NCBI RefSeq assembly: GCF_001641265.1
Contig: NW_020167536.1
Span: 558,001 to 622,000, forward strand
Direction of reading: 5' to 3'
Length of the DNA stretch: 64,000 nucleotides
Origin: Pseudogymnoascus destructans
Lineage: Eukaryota; Ascomycota; Leotiomycetes; Thelebolales; Thelebolaceae
Part shown: in pieces, positions 20,947 through 31,408 of the stretch
Layout: the number at the start of each line of letters is the position of its first letter
How positions within the stretch are numbered: position 1 is the first letter of the stretch
Position numbers and translations under genes: made by a program
The notes under the pieces: model-generated
What the model was told of the DNA's origin: nothing
The model's input: the letters and a program-made list of their open reading frames with translations, nothing else
Database searches by the model: none

Positions 20947-21760
20947 ATGAATCCACCACCAGAATACCTCGCCTGGTCAGCCAGCGACTTCGACTTCCTC
21001 GCCCCTCACCTCCCTCCCCCCACCTCCTCCCCCTCCGCCACCCCCTGCAAACCCCACTTAACCCTCACCTACGCCACCTCCCTCGACAGCATGCTCGCCG
21101 CCCGCCCCGGCGTCCGCACCACCCTCTCCGGCCCCGCCACAAAAACAATGACCCACTACCTACGCAGCAAGCACGCCGCAATCCTCATCGGCGCCGGCAC
21201 CGCCCTCGCCGACGACCCAGGTCTGAACTGCCGTCTCGCTGGCGCGGCAGACGGCGAGGACCCGCTGCGCTGGCAGCCGCGGCCTGTGATACTTGATCCG
21301 CGCGGACGGTGGAAGGTGGAGGGGAGTAAAGTGCTCCGGCTTGCGCAGGAGGGTACGGCGCGGGCGCCGTGGGTGGTTACCGATTTGGCGTTTGTGGATG
21401 ATGAGAAAGCGGAGGCGTTGGAGGCGGTGGGGGGTGCGGTTATTGCGTTGGCGACGGAGGAGGAGGGGGAAGGAGGGGGGTTGCGGTTTGGGTGGGGGGA
21501 TTTGTTGGGGGTGTTGGCGAGTCGGGGGGTGGGGAGTGTGATGGTTGAAGGGGGGGGAGGGTGATTAATGGGTTGTTGGAGGAGGGGGGGGAGGGGTGGG
21601 TGGATGCGGTTGTGGTGACGGTTGCGCCGAGGTGGTTGGGCAGGGGGGGCTGGCGGTTGCGCCGGAGAAGGAGGGGGAGGAGGGCGCGGCGGCGGAGTTG
21701 AGGGGGGCGAAGTGGGTGCAGATGGGGGAGGATGTGGTGGTTTGTGGGACGTTGGGGTGA
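20947..21760 (+). CDS. RIB7: RIB7, diaminohydroxyribosylamino-pyrimidine reductase (two frame breaks)
   Basis: The enzyme reduces 2,5-diamino-6-ribosylamino-pyrimidinone phosphate with NADPH, an early step of riboflavin synthesis. RibD-C features are HLTLTYATSLDSMLA near residue 40, LSGPATKTMTHYLRS, AILIGAGTALADDPGLNCR and VMVEGGG. The frame breaks inside an 8-base G run near 21551-21558, exactly where the family has EGGARVIN. The next frame reads RVINGLLEE...VDAVVVTVAPRWLG, and breaks again at a 7-base G run near 21642-21648. The last piece ends VVVCGTLG at the stop 21758-21760. Both breaks are single-base and in homopolymers, so assembly error is likelier than gene loss. Confidence 0.9.
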
Positions 21761-22002
21761 TGGGCGGTGTTGAGGTGGGGATGGAGAATTGGCGGCGAAG
21801 ATAACTTTACACATACTCTATAGGACAAACAGGAGGAGGATAATACCTGGGGGGAAAAGCCCGGGTCAGATAATAGAAACGAAAAGGGTCTCAGGAGCGT
21901 TATGATATCTTTGCTCTATAATATGTAATGCCGTCTCTTAATTTTGAGTTTCTCTATCCGGCCCTCCATCTATCAACATAAAGCAGCCTCCCTCTCTCCA
22001 CC

Positions 22003-22798
22003 TTAAAAGATCGAGTTGACAATGTTCCCTCCAATCGTAGCACCCGCACCAAAGATAGCCGCATTACCCAACTTCGACCCAAACTTCTTCCCCATCTCCC
22101 CAGCTTTATTCGGCTTCCCCTCCTCCGGCTGCTGCGGCTGCTCCGCAATCGCCACCGGCGGCACCGGGTTATTGTAAGGGTTGCTCGGGCCGGGCTGGTA
22201 TTGCTGTGCCTGCTTCTGATCTCCGTAGTATGCGTTCTGCTGTGGCTGTGCCTGCGCCAGCGACGACGGGAAGTTCTCGCGCCTGATGTAGTTGGAAGGG
22301 AAGACGCCCTCCTCGCCCGAGCGGATGTTCTTCCCCATCCACCACTCGGCATTCACGAACTCGGTCACGGAGATGCTATCTCCAGGCTGCAGGTTGAGGT
22401 CGCGAGCATCGGGCGTCACGTAGGCCCAGAGGGCGACGGCGTGGGCGATCTCTCTGTGATTCGAGGGGGGTGGTGGGGGAGGAGGTTGGTGATGTTGCGC
22501 TTGTTGGTAGGAGGGTGGTGCGTGGGGTGAGTTTCGGTCTGTGGATGAGTTGGCTTCGGAATAGGATGTGTTCGGCGCTGGGGTGGGGGTTGGTCTGGCG
22601 TTGAGCGATGCCTCGGCGGGCAGGGCGTTGATTATCGTATCATATTGGTCGTCCGAGATGAAACCACGCTCGGCGAGGGCTTCGAGTTCCTGCCTCTTGT
22701 TAGCGCTGTCTCAATGAACGGTAATGGTTAAACTGTACAGTCTTGATAAGCCTGAGAGACTTGTTATTGGCGGCACGCTGCGCTCGTTCTTCGGACAT
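22003..22798 (-). CDS. SH3-domain protein, Lsb1/Pin3-like
   Basis: Exons are 22798-22739 and 22689-22003, encoding 248 residues. The N-terminal helix (LIKTELEALAERGFISDDQY) spans the splice joint and resembles yeast Lsb1/Pin3. One SH3 domain follows in the middle: AVALWAYVTPDARDLNLQPG, then WWMGKN and GVFPSNYI. A Gln/Pro-rich region and a Gly-containing C-terminus (GAGATIGGNIV) complete it. Yeast relatives bind Las17 and affect actin patches and prion induction; a role in endocytic actin here is an inference. The 5' UTR contains a ttgattaat-rich stretch but no extra start. Confidence 0.85.
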
Positions 22799-23315
22799 GG
22801 TATATTGATTAATATGGATTTCCTAGAAAGTGGTGTTGAACGATTGCCACCCGTTATCTTGAAGTTGTGTTTATAGGTGGCTATATTTAGCGGCTGCTTC
22901 CCCTGCTACCCGCTACATCGCTAAGCCACACTCGCCCAGCAAGCATTAGCCCAGAACCCCGCCTCAAATTAACATGAGTCGTGGCGTAATGAACACAATT
23001 ATCCTACACCCACACAAGCGAGTGGCCCACGAAAACACCACAATCTAACTATTGCAACTACTACAACTACAGTTCTCACGCGATAAGTCGATATAATAAT
23101 TCCTCTAGATAATATCGAGATATACTGAATATCAAGTAATCAAACCATTATGTAAGCCAAACGTCCAATGTGCCCTAAATGCCCTCATTTGCCCTTTTGA
23201 CCACTAATTCCCTTTCTATACGCTCTAAAGAACGGAGCATAGCTGCTGGCTCCCTTATGCCACTATTCCTAGTTTCCGTAAAGTCAATCAGAACTTAGAG
23301 GGCTTGTAGAACTGC
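22799..23315. other. intergenic and 3' flank of a dead transposon
   Basis: This holds the promoter of the SH3 gene, then low-complexity sequence. Around 23160-23210, acgtccaatgtgccc and catttgcccttttgacc resemble outer ends of Tigger-like elements, but no matching opposite end was found. Confidence 0.4.
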
Positions 23316-24503
23316 CTACGTAGAATGAACCACCGGCAGTCTAAGCTCCTCCCCATCGTCATCATCTTGACCTTCATTAGGAGGCTGGATATATTGTTCA
23401 ATGACCTCTTGTAGTACTATATCCCCCTCGCTATCTTGTATACCCTCTTGTATTGTCTCCTCCGCTGGGTTTAGAAAGTTTGAAAGGTCCATCGCATCGT
23501 GAATTCGGCCGTGCTGTTGTACTTGGTTGTAAAGGTTAGTAAGAGGTGGAATGTGCTCGAGAGGAAGTTGGATCAGGTTTTTGATGATTGTGCTTTTGCG
23601 GAAGCAGTTGTAGATAGTCGTATTTGAGACATCATGATACCACAATCGGATGATCTAGCAAAGGGCAAGGTGTAAGTTAATAGTTTTAAGGGATCTTCAT
23701 TGTTATTGAAGGCGTTTAGCATGAACACAAGCCATTGTCAATGATAATGAGCTTTAAGGGAGGCAATAATGCCTTAATCAAGGGCCTAGAATCGACTTGT
23801 TGCATTTGCTAGTAGCTAATAATTTGTATATTTGAGGGCGGAGGCGTTGTTTCGATGGCAGCAATATGTGCTGAAAAGTTGTCCATTATTAGCAGAGTCT
23901 GTCTATAAGAGCCTATATGTAAATAGAAAGCTCTTGGCCATTCTGCCATAATAAACTGATTCATCTAAGCCTTCTTGTTCCATCACTACTAACCTCCCAT
24001 TGCTTCAACATTAATATACCAGAGTGCTCGAGGTTTCTTCGCCTTTCTAATAAACCAAATTGGCATCCGATTAGCTCCTATATAGTTTGTATAACAAACA
24101 ACTGATATTCATGCCTTGTCCTTCTTAGATCCTAGCTGTGATATTGTTAAAAGACCCTTTGAAGGAGTTAGCTTCTAAAAGAGCCTAGTTTCGTCTATGT
24201 TATAAATGTCCTCCTCTTGATATTCCCCTGCTATTGTCTGTATCCCCTTCATTTCTTCCTCTGCTTATGTAGGAACTGAGCTTGCTTCGCCGTGTTGAGT
24301 ATAACTCTTAATCTTATGTCGTCTTTTAAAATTCGAAACCTAGCCTTGAGAGAATTGAGGCGTAGGCTAGTTGTGGTATTGTGGAAGTTGCTCCTAAATC
24401 GTTTTAGCATGTAGTTGTAGTATATCGGTGCTTGTAACTCCTCCCTTGCTTTTAATAAGCTGCTGCCATTTAAAGAGGACTGCTTTAAGGTCAGGCTAGG
24501 CAA
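23316..24503 (-). pseudogene. Tigger/jerky-type pogo transposase, heavily decayed
   Basis: Translated pieces in several frames match the jerky-like DDE_1 transposases. In order on the minus strand these are FKRRHKIKSYTQHGEAS, EEDIYNIDETRLFWKLTPS, SQLGSKKDKA, then NRMPIWFIRKAKKPRAL and a region around LCYHWTTF. The last open piece (23645-23316) is an acidic C-terminal tail. Numerous stops and shifts are present. The family is distinct from the three pogo copies at 0.4-8.5 kb, being related only at the level of the fold. Age is high given the AT-rich drift. Confidence 0.75.
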
Positions 24504-24694
24504 CAGCTTTGCGACGGTGAGTTCATTGCTGAATTGTGATAAGAGGTATTATATCAAGGTTGGCGTATCGAGAGCTTAAAGATTCGGAGACTGTTGACTG
24601 TCGAATACGATGGCCGAAGGTTCTAAAGAACCAGTCGATAGAGACTTTTTACGAGGCTTTGGTAACTGGTGAGCACACCAGTTTCAGAGTGCGC

Positions 24695-24948
24695 TGTAAG
24701 GACACAGGGCACCCAGCTCACAGTAATAGCATATGGGAGTGCGAGTCGGAGGCTAAACGGATGCTATCCTATAGGTCTACTACGAAGGATACAAAAAAGA
24801 TGAGGAGAGGAACCCCGTTGGTGTAAGGACACAGGGCACCCAGCTCACAGTAATAGCATATGAGAGTGCGAGTCGGAGGCTAAACGGATGCTATCCTATA
24901 GGTCTACTATGAAGGATACAAAAAAGATGAAGGGGGAACCCCGTTGAG
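24695..24948. repeat. 127-bp tandem duplication at the LTR end
   Basis: Copies 24695-24821 and 24822-24948 differ at only a few positions. Each starts TGTAAGGACAC, the terminal sequence of the neighbouring LTR. The duplication therefore includes the very tip of the LTR, so two candidate outer ends exist. Confidence 0.9.
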
Positions 24949-25192
24949 TCTGTTTCCTTAACTCCCGAAACGGGCCCGACTCGGTTATCCCAACCCTAGC
25001 CCTGAACCTTCCACCGCAACAGGTCTGCATCGGCCCTGAACCCTATACACTTACCGTCCCCCACTATAGTGTAACTCGCTATATGCTCCTCTACTGGTTC
25101 GAAACCCCACCGAGTCGGATTCCATGCTTGTAGTGACCGTAACAGTTCTGAGACAGGTTCTTCAAGTATCTAGGTACGGAGGCATCCTTACA
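24822..25192 (-). mobile_element. 3' LTR of the chromovirus
   Basis: The LTR is 371 bp, or 498 bp if the duplicated end is counted. On the plus strand it begins TGTAAGGA and ends TCCTTACA, so the tips are inverted repeats with TG/CA. Next to its inner end (25193 on) is a purine run on the minus strand (ggggggtag), the polypurine tract that primes plus-strand DNA synthesis. This places it as the 3' LTR of the leftward gag-pol at 26668-31137. No matching 5' LTR is found to the right of gag. Confidence 0.8.
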
Positions 25193-25813
25193 CTACCCCC
25201 CGTCGTAAGAGAGTGCTTTGTCCGCAAAGCACGCCGCCCGCCTATGGTCTGGAACCCATCCGGGTAGCGTCAGTGACTTGGGCGTTCTTTGTCATAGGGT
25301 TTGCGCGCGTGGCCGCATTAGTGACAACCGCATTGGTCTGATGTGCCGGGAGATGGAAAAAAATAATCCTGGAGCAGTACTACCGTATCAGCTCCGTCTG
25401 GTATGCGACTACTTTTTGTTTTCTTTGTTTAATCTCTAGCTTAGTGGTGATGGTCCGAATGAGCACCGGGAGGTATCCGCTACAGGTACGCGTTGAAAGT
25501 TCCCCATCGCGCAAGGAGGGTAGCTGCGCTAACCCGATTCGGGTGTCATTGTTGTAAGCCAAATCTGAGTTCAGAGCTTCGCCCACTTTCTCATTTTTTA
25601 TTCTTTGCTTCACAACAACAACGCCCACAAGCCGACCTCCGAGACCAGTAAGTGGCCACTCCCCGTCCGTTTCTTGATCATCTACTAACTGATTGTATAG
25701 GATATCCACAATCTGAACGAACGAGTAGGTGATGGGAGCGCGTTGGCGCGCTGGTGATAACTTGGGCTTGGCTAACGGAATCGCAGATTCAATTCAAATC
25801 CAAAGAATCGAAG

Positions 25814-26493
25814 ATGCCGGTTCCGACCCCCTCCGGGGCCCTTACAGTTGCCTTCCGTGTGCTCTGTTTGTGCTGCCTTCGGGCCAAAGCCCGTGGGATC
25901 CAGTCCCACGACTGCGTCTGGTCCTCGACCAGTTCGAAGTGTGGGTACTGCACCGCGCAGCACTCGCCTTGCGTCCCGGTAGGTTTTCTTCTGGGGTTCA
26001 GTGTTTGGTTTGGTTGGCCGTTGCTGACTTTGGTGGAAGCTGCCCTGGTTCCTCGGGGAAGAGTTTGCAGCCCTCCTGGCCGCCGAAGAGGCCACCCCCC
26101 TCATCCCCGCCGAAGTCGTCGCCGCCGCCACCGAGGCCAATCGGGTGGCCCTCCTGGCCGCCCAGAGCATGCCAAAGTTCCGCTCCGAGGCGGAGCGTGA
26201 CCTCTACGAGGAGGCACGCGCCACTCGAGCTGCCCTCGAGTTGGGGCTGGCCGTGAGTAGACCCCCTTCCCCTTGTGACTCGGTATGGTTTCGATGCTGA
26301 CTCTGGGCAGCAAATTCAGTCGTCGCTGCGCCGTCTTCGGACGGAACAGGAGAGCGTTCCTGCTCTCTTGGGGGAGTTGGTGGCTGCTGTGGGCAAACTG
26401 CCCACCGCTGCCGCTCCCGCGGTCGCTCCGACTCGGGGTGATGGAAGGAGGGAGGGGGAGGATGGGGAAGTTGGGGTGGCCTACGGGGCCTAG
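25814..26493 (+). CDS. antisense accessory gene of the chromovirus, six-Cys protein
   Basis: Coding exons are 25814-25978, 26040-26252 and 26311-26493, encoding 186 residues with no stop or frame break. Two more well-formed introns precede the ATG: 25648-25700 (gtaagt, tactaac, tatag) and 25729-25786. The N-terminal part has six Cys in the order C-X2-C-X12-C-X8-C-X2-C-X6-C (residues 18-53), recalling a Zn2Cys6 cluster with a longer first loop. The C-terminal two thirds is Ala/Glu-rich and probably helical (EEATPLIPAEVVAAATEANR). It lies convergent to pol, 175 bp beyond the pol stop, inside the retroelement. It may bind DNA or RNA; function unknown. Confidence 0.6.
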
Positions 26494-26667
26494 GTGGGGG
26501 AAGACCTTGTGTCGGAGGGGACTCGGGCCTGGCCCTTCGCGTGGGGTCACTTCGACCCTTCGTCTCTCATGGTGGTAGCCGCTTGTTGCGACACCGGTGA
26601 GACGTTTGGGAAGGGTGGCTCCCGCAAGGGTTACGGTGGTGAGTGCGCCCTGGCTCGGAGGGTATAT

Positions 26668-29600
26668 TTAGTTTAGAGTCGCAGACAGCAACGACTCTGT
26701 TTCTTCCGCTTTGTCTTTCCCTCCGTGATCGTAGTTTTGTTCCTTTCCCGTCTCCCCTGCCGTAACACCTCCTAGTAGTTCGTGAGGTGGACCTGGTAAG
26801 TCTGGGTATTCCGTATGAAACTCCCTGAGTTTCTGGGGAGAGTTCATGAAGTTTGACGCTGGGTACCACTCCGGGTCCGGATCGTATCCGACCCAACTAA
26901 CCCGGTATTGTAGTTGCTTTCAGTGGACCCTTACGGCGAGGATCTTTTCCACTTCCCATTCCTCTATGCCGTCTATCACTTCGCTGCTAGGCTCAGGCGG
27001 ATCCTGACCAGGTAGGGGATTGTTCGGATCCTTCATAAGTACGTCTGGTGAAAACACATCGTGTATTTGAGAACCGCTAGGTAGTTCCAATCGAAATGCG
27101 TGCCCAACCCGTTCCACCACCGTATATGGTCCGACCCATTGTTGGCCCAGCTTGCGGCTAGGACGAGAGTTTTTAAAAATTTTGGTCGATAGGTACACTC
27201 TATCTCCTACGTCCCAGTCGATGGCCCTTCGGCATCGATTCGCGTGCTTAGACATTTCATCTTGTGCCTTTGCCATGTTTTCCTTTGCGTGGACCCATGC
27301 GGTATGCATTCGGTCTGCCACCGCCTTGGCTTCCCCTCGGTTTAGGGTCTCCCGGGGGTTGGTGCTTTTCGGAGTGTTCCAATCCCAACTCGTACGCGGA
27401 TCGGTTCCGTACTTGAGTCGGTAGGGGGTCATGCCAATGGATGCGTGGGGGAGTGTCATTTGCACGCGGTCCATTATGGGGATGAGCTCGCTCCAGTTAT
27501 CCTGATAATGGGATACGAAGGGCCTCAGTCTCTGATCGATGTATCGGTTCATGATTTCCGTCTGCCCGTCGGTCTGCTTATGATAGGCAGTCGACAGCTT
27601 AACCTTAACGCTGATAATTCGACAGAACTCTTGCCAAAAGGATGATACAAATTGGGGTCCGCGGTCGCTTACAATCGACTCCGGAGTGTGTCCGAATCGG
27701 TATATCCATTTGATGAACAATTGCGCCATCTGGCGGGCAGTTATGGTTTTGTAGCAAGGTATTGTCACTGAACTCTTTCCGAGTCGGTCCATAAACACTA
27801 AGATGCTATCGTATCCATGCTTGTCCCTTGGGAACTCCTTGAAGTCCATGGTGAGGTGTTGCATAGGGTACTCGGGTACGGGTAGTGGGTGTAGAAATCC
27901 TTGTTGCTTAGTGACATTGGTGTGAGAAAGCCGGCATGTCACGCAGTTTCGTACATACCGCAAACAGTCCGTTTCCATCCCGACCCAATGATACTTTGGG
28001 GTGAGCAATTGGTAGGTTTTCCTGCCACTTGGGTGTGCTGACGACACTTGATCGTGCGCTTCTCAGATCAGTTTCATACATAGGTCAGTGTGGCGATTCA
28101 CACATAGGCGGCCTTTGTATAGGAGGAGCTGGTCGTTCATCGCGAATCCGTCCGGTAGGGGTTGTTTCGCGCGAGTCTCGGTGAACGACTTCCGATTGTC
28201 CGCACATAGCGCCTCTATTAAATTGAAGGGCACCTGGGGCTTGGCGGTGTCCATTGAATTAATGGATGCTATGTAGCTCTCGGCGAGTTCGGTGCTGATT
28301 CGGTGGTGTAGGCGGCTTGGACCTAACAATACCCTTGCCCTACTATTAAGTTTGACTTTTTGCTGCGTTACCAGGTCTTGGTCTCTTCGGCTCAGAATAT
28401 CAGCCTTCTGATTATTCTTGCCTGCGGTGTACGTGATGCAGAAATTGAAGTCGGAGAGTAGCTCCATCCACCGAACCTGTTTCGCTGTGAGAATCTTGGT
28501 AGACATGAAATATTCCAATGAACGGTGATCAGTGTAGATGTCAACTCGGTGGCGTACCGAAGCCAACTCGGGCCTCCATTTTCCAAAGGATTTAACGATT
28601 GCGAATAGTTCCTTGTCGTGGATCTCCCAGTTGATCTCATGTCCGGATAGGACGTGACTGTAGAAGCTTACTGGGTACCATCGCTTGTCAGGGTGTTCTT
28701 GAGACAGGACACCAGCTACCACTCCATCAGAGGAGTCAGTCTCCAGCTTCGTAGGCAATTCGGGGTTGAAGTGGTGAAGTGCCTGTACCGCTAAAAGTTG
28801 TTGTCGCAATTCCTCGAACGCATCCTCACATTCGTCTGTCCACCGGAACGGCTCTGAGGGACTAGTGATGGTGGTGAGGGGCTTTGCTATTTTGCCAAAA
28901 TTACGAATGAATTGTCTATAGAAGCCACAGAATCCCAGGTAGGACTTCACACCCGTAACAGTGGTCGGTCGGATCCAGTTACGAAGGGGTTCGATTTTGT
29001 CAGGGTCCGCTTCGACACCGGAGGTAGTGAGAACATAACCCAAGTATTTTGTCCTGGTGACGTTGAACTCGCATTTGTTCAAATCAGCTTGGAGTCCAGC
29101 TTCTCGGAGACGCTGTAGGACCTTATGCACATGGTCTATGTGTTCCGTAGGGTCCTCTAAATAGATTAGGATGTCGTCTAAGTATGCGGTACAGAAGTCG
29201 TCCAAGTATTGCATCAGGACGTCATTCATATACCGCTGATAGGTTGCGGGACCGTTCGTCAGTCCAAATGGCAGCACTTTGCACTTATAGGATCCATAGC
29301 GAGTCCGAAAGGTCATGTACTCTTCCGAGTCGGGGTGCATCCATATACGATGGAAGGCTTGTCTAATATCTAGCTTCGTGAAGATTTTTGCTTTTGACAC
29401 CCGTCCTAGTAGTTCATCGATACGCGGGATGGGGTAGGGATCATTCTGGGTGAGACCATTTAACTTCCGGTAATCGATGCAAAATCTTAATTTGCCATCC
29501 GCTTTCTTTACGAATAGGATAGGGGATGCGAAGGGGCTGTTGCTGTTGACGATGAATCCCTTTTCCAGGTTTCCATCAGGTATTGCTTCATAGCCTTAAG

Positions 29601-30600
29601 CTCTTCGGTGCCCTGTCGATATAACAGGGAGAAAGCGTTTGGTAAAGGGGCTTCGAGCTGTATCTTGTGGTCGTATATGCGGTGGGGGGGGATTCGATCC
29701 GATTCCAACTTCGAAAAGACATCGATGTACCTCCGGTGCATATTCGGAAGCTTCTGCTGGATGAGGCGGAGCGTTTCTTCGTCCTCTACCAACTCCTTTT
29801 CATGAATGATCTGATCGATTTCGTAGATGCTAGTCTGAAAAAACTCGGAGTCGTTTCGCATCATCTCGTGGTGGAAAGCATTTGCACTGATTTCGCATAT
29901 ATGGGCGTAAACCTATGTACTAGGGTTTTCTGCGGTGGGGGAGAAACCTCCTGATTTCATGGTGGGTTCGATGGCGTATCAGTGATCTCTTCGTAGTCGG
30001 AAGTTATCACTTTCATTTCCATTGAACGTCCGCCTGCGCGGCGTCTGTCTTTGTGGTGGATTGTGAAATCCCGGCGATTCGCATCCGACTGGTATGCAGG
30101 ATGTTTAATGGACGTTTCACGTGAGTGGTAGGGCAAGGTGATCTCCTTGCTCCAGCTAGGAGTCGGCGGGTACTCCTTTGGCCATACTAACCGGCTCTTT
30201 GCAGAGTCGAGTAGTATTCGGAAGCGGCTGAAAAGCTTCTTCCCAATTATCACATCTTGTGCTCCGAGGTCCAGGAGTACAAAGGGGCAGTTATATATTC
30301 GGCGTCCTTCGACTGTTAAGTGTAACCGAATATACTCCGATACGTGGCCTTGGATTTTGCGCTGAAATCCACGTATGGGTACAGAGTAGGGTAGTTTCCG
30401 TATAGGGCTCTGAAGTGCTTTCGACAGTCGTATTGCGAAAGGCTTGTTAATGACGAGGTAGCCGTTTGCTCCTGTGTCTGCTAGGGACTTCGTTTGCACC
30501 CTGAGTCCATTCATACTCAGGGTCGTGTCGACTAAGAACTGGGTGCCTCCCAGGAGTTCTCGTAAGTCTAGTCCTCGCAGGTCACATTTGCGTAGACCTA
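26668..30600 (-). pseudogene. chromovirus pol polyprotein, few lesions
   Basis: The protease has LADTGANGYLVI and VIIGKKLF (about 30460-30200). Reverse transcriptase has CIDYRKLNGLTQ and YLDDILIY (about 29560-28900). RNase H has ETDSSDG, IHDKELFAI and YTDHRSLEYF. Integrase has an HHCC zinc region, MDFKEFPRD, VSDRGPQF and HKQTDGQTE, then VGPYTVVERVG (GPY/F). The end is a chromodomain: EEWEVEKILAVRVH, VSWVGYDPDPEWYPASNF. Lesions are single-base shifts near 29930 and 29565, TGA for Arg near 28062 and TGA for Trp at 26920-26922 inside the chromodomain. Pol opens one frame back from gag, right at the gag stop. Confidence 0.9.
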
Positions 30601-30615
30601 GGAAGGAGCCTTCTC

Positions 30616-31137
30616 CTAGGCCTTATCGTTTTCCTCGAGGGACGCATCCGATTGAAGTTCCACATCTTCTTCCCATTGTTCTTCTGCCTCGGGGTCATTA
30701 CGGTCCATTTCCTTGATAGTGGCGTTAAGGGGGCATTTGTCCTGGAAATGGCCAGGCTTGCCACACTTGAAACAGTTTCCTGAGGGCGCAGGGACTGCGG
30801 TTCTCAGACGTTCCGGTATGGCTGGCTTGGGGAGGAACGCGGTTCGGGTGAACAGAGCGGATGTGGCTCGAGTCGGCTTCGACGCTGATGACGCCTTTGC
30901 CGTATCCGTGGTACGTGTGGACGTCCTTGCGAGAGTGGGTAGAGGATTCAATTCGTTGTTCCGGCGCCGTTCCTGGTCGAAAGCGGTAAGTTCTCGTACC
31001 ATGGTCTGGTATTCTCCCTTCCATTGGTTTTTGATGATCGCGACGCGGCTGCGGAATTGAGGAGTCAACTTGTTCCACATGTACCGAAACCATTCCGACT
31101 CGGAGACTTGTCCGGTGGTGTAGGATAATTGTGTTCA
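30616..31137 (-). pseudogene. chromovirus gag, C-terminal part
   Basis: The open frame covers the end of the capsid region (WNKLTPQFRSRVAIIKNQW) and one CCHC zinc knuckle (CFKCGKPGHFQDKC), then an acidic tail ending at the TAG at 30616-30618. Gag frame continues to about 31137 and then meets unrelated sequence, so the N-terminal half is gone. The stop of gag and the opening of pol overlap within a few codons in the minus-one frame, the usual arrangement when pol is made by a minus-one shift. I see no textbook slippery heptamer. Confidence 0.85.
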
Positions 31138-31408
31138 TTACGCCACTATGTTCATTAGGCCACGACTCACGTTATGTAACTGCAGCTCAGAATCACCCAT
31201 CAAGTATCCAAGATATGATTTCGCTTTTCTCTACTAGAATCTTTCCAATTATCCCCTCCGATCCCTCCAGTTATAACCCCCATAATACATATTAAAGTAC
31301 TTGTAAGTAGTTACGCTAATCAAAAGGCCACACCCTTTCTACTTTGCGGAGTGATATGCAAAATGGTATCTCAATGTTGGCCCCTCACGCATCCATCCAC
31401 CCACCCCC
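31138..31408. other. junction between the retroelement and gene space
   Basis: Two near-copies of tgttcattacgccacta lie side by side at about 31131-31164, directly at the truncated gag end. This could be repair-associated duplication. There is no LTR and no gene. Confidence 0.4.

Larger units (their letters stand above)
25193..31137 (-). mobile_element. Ty3/gypsy chromovirus, internal region, lacking its 5' end
   Basis: The order on the minus strand is partial gag (zinc knuckle), protease, reverse transcriptase, RNase H, integrase, chromodomain, a non-pol segment with an opposite-strand gene, polypurine tract and 3' LTR. The gene order RT-RH-IN and a C-terminal chromodomain define a chromovirus. 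Gag lacks its N-terminus; sequence to the right of about 31137 is not retroelement-like and contains no LTR, so a 5' truncation or deletion is likely. Pol contains only a few single-base lesions, so the insertion is young. Confidence 0.9.

Noticed and set aside
24536..24826. Rightward frame with about 96 residues at the LTR edge
   Set aside because: It runs across the 127-bp duplication of the LTR tip and has no recognisable content.
31100..31408. 5' LTR of the chromovirus
   Set aside because: No TGTAAGGA/TCCTTACA ends and no primer binding site are seen to the right of gag, and the sequence turns into ordinary gene-flanking DNA.
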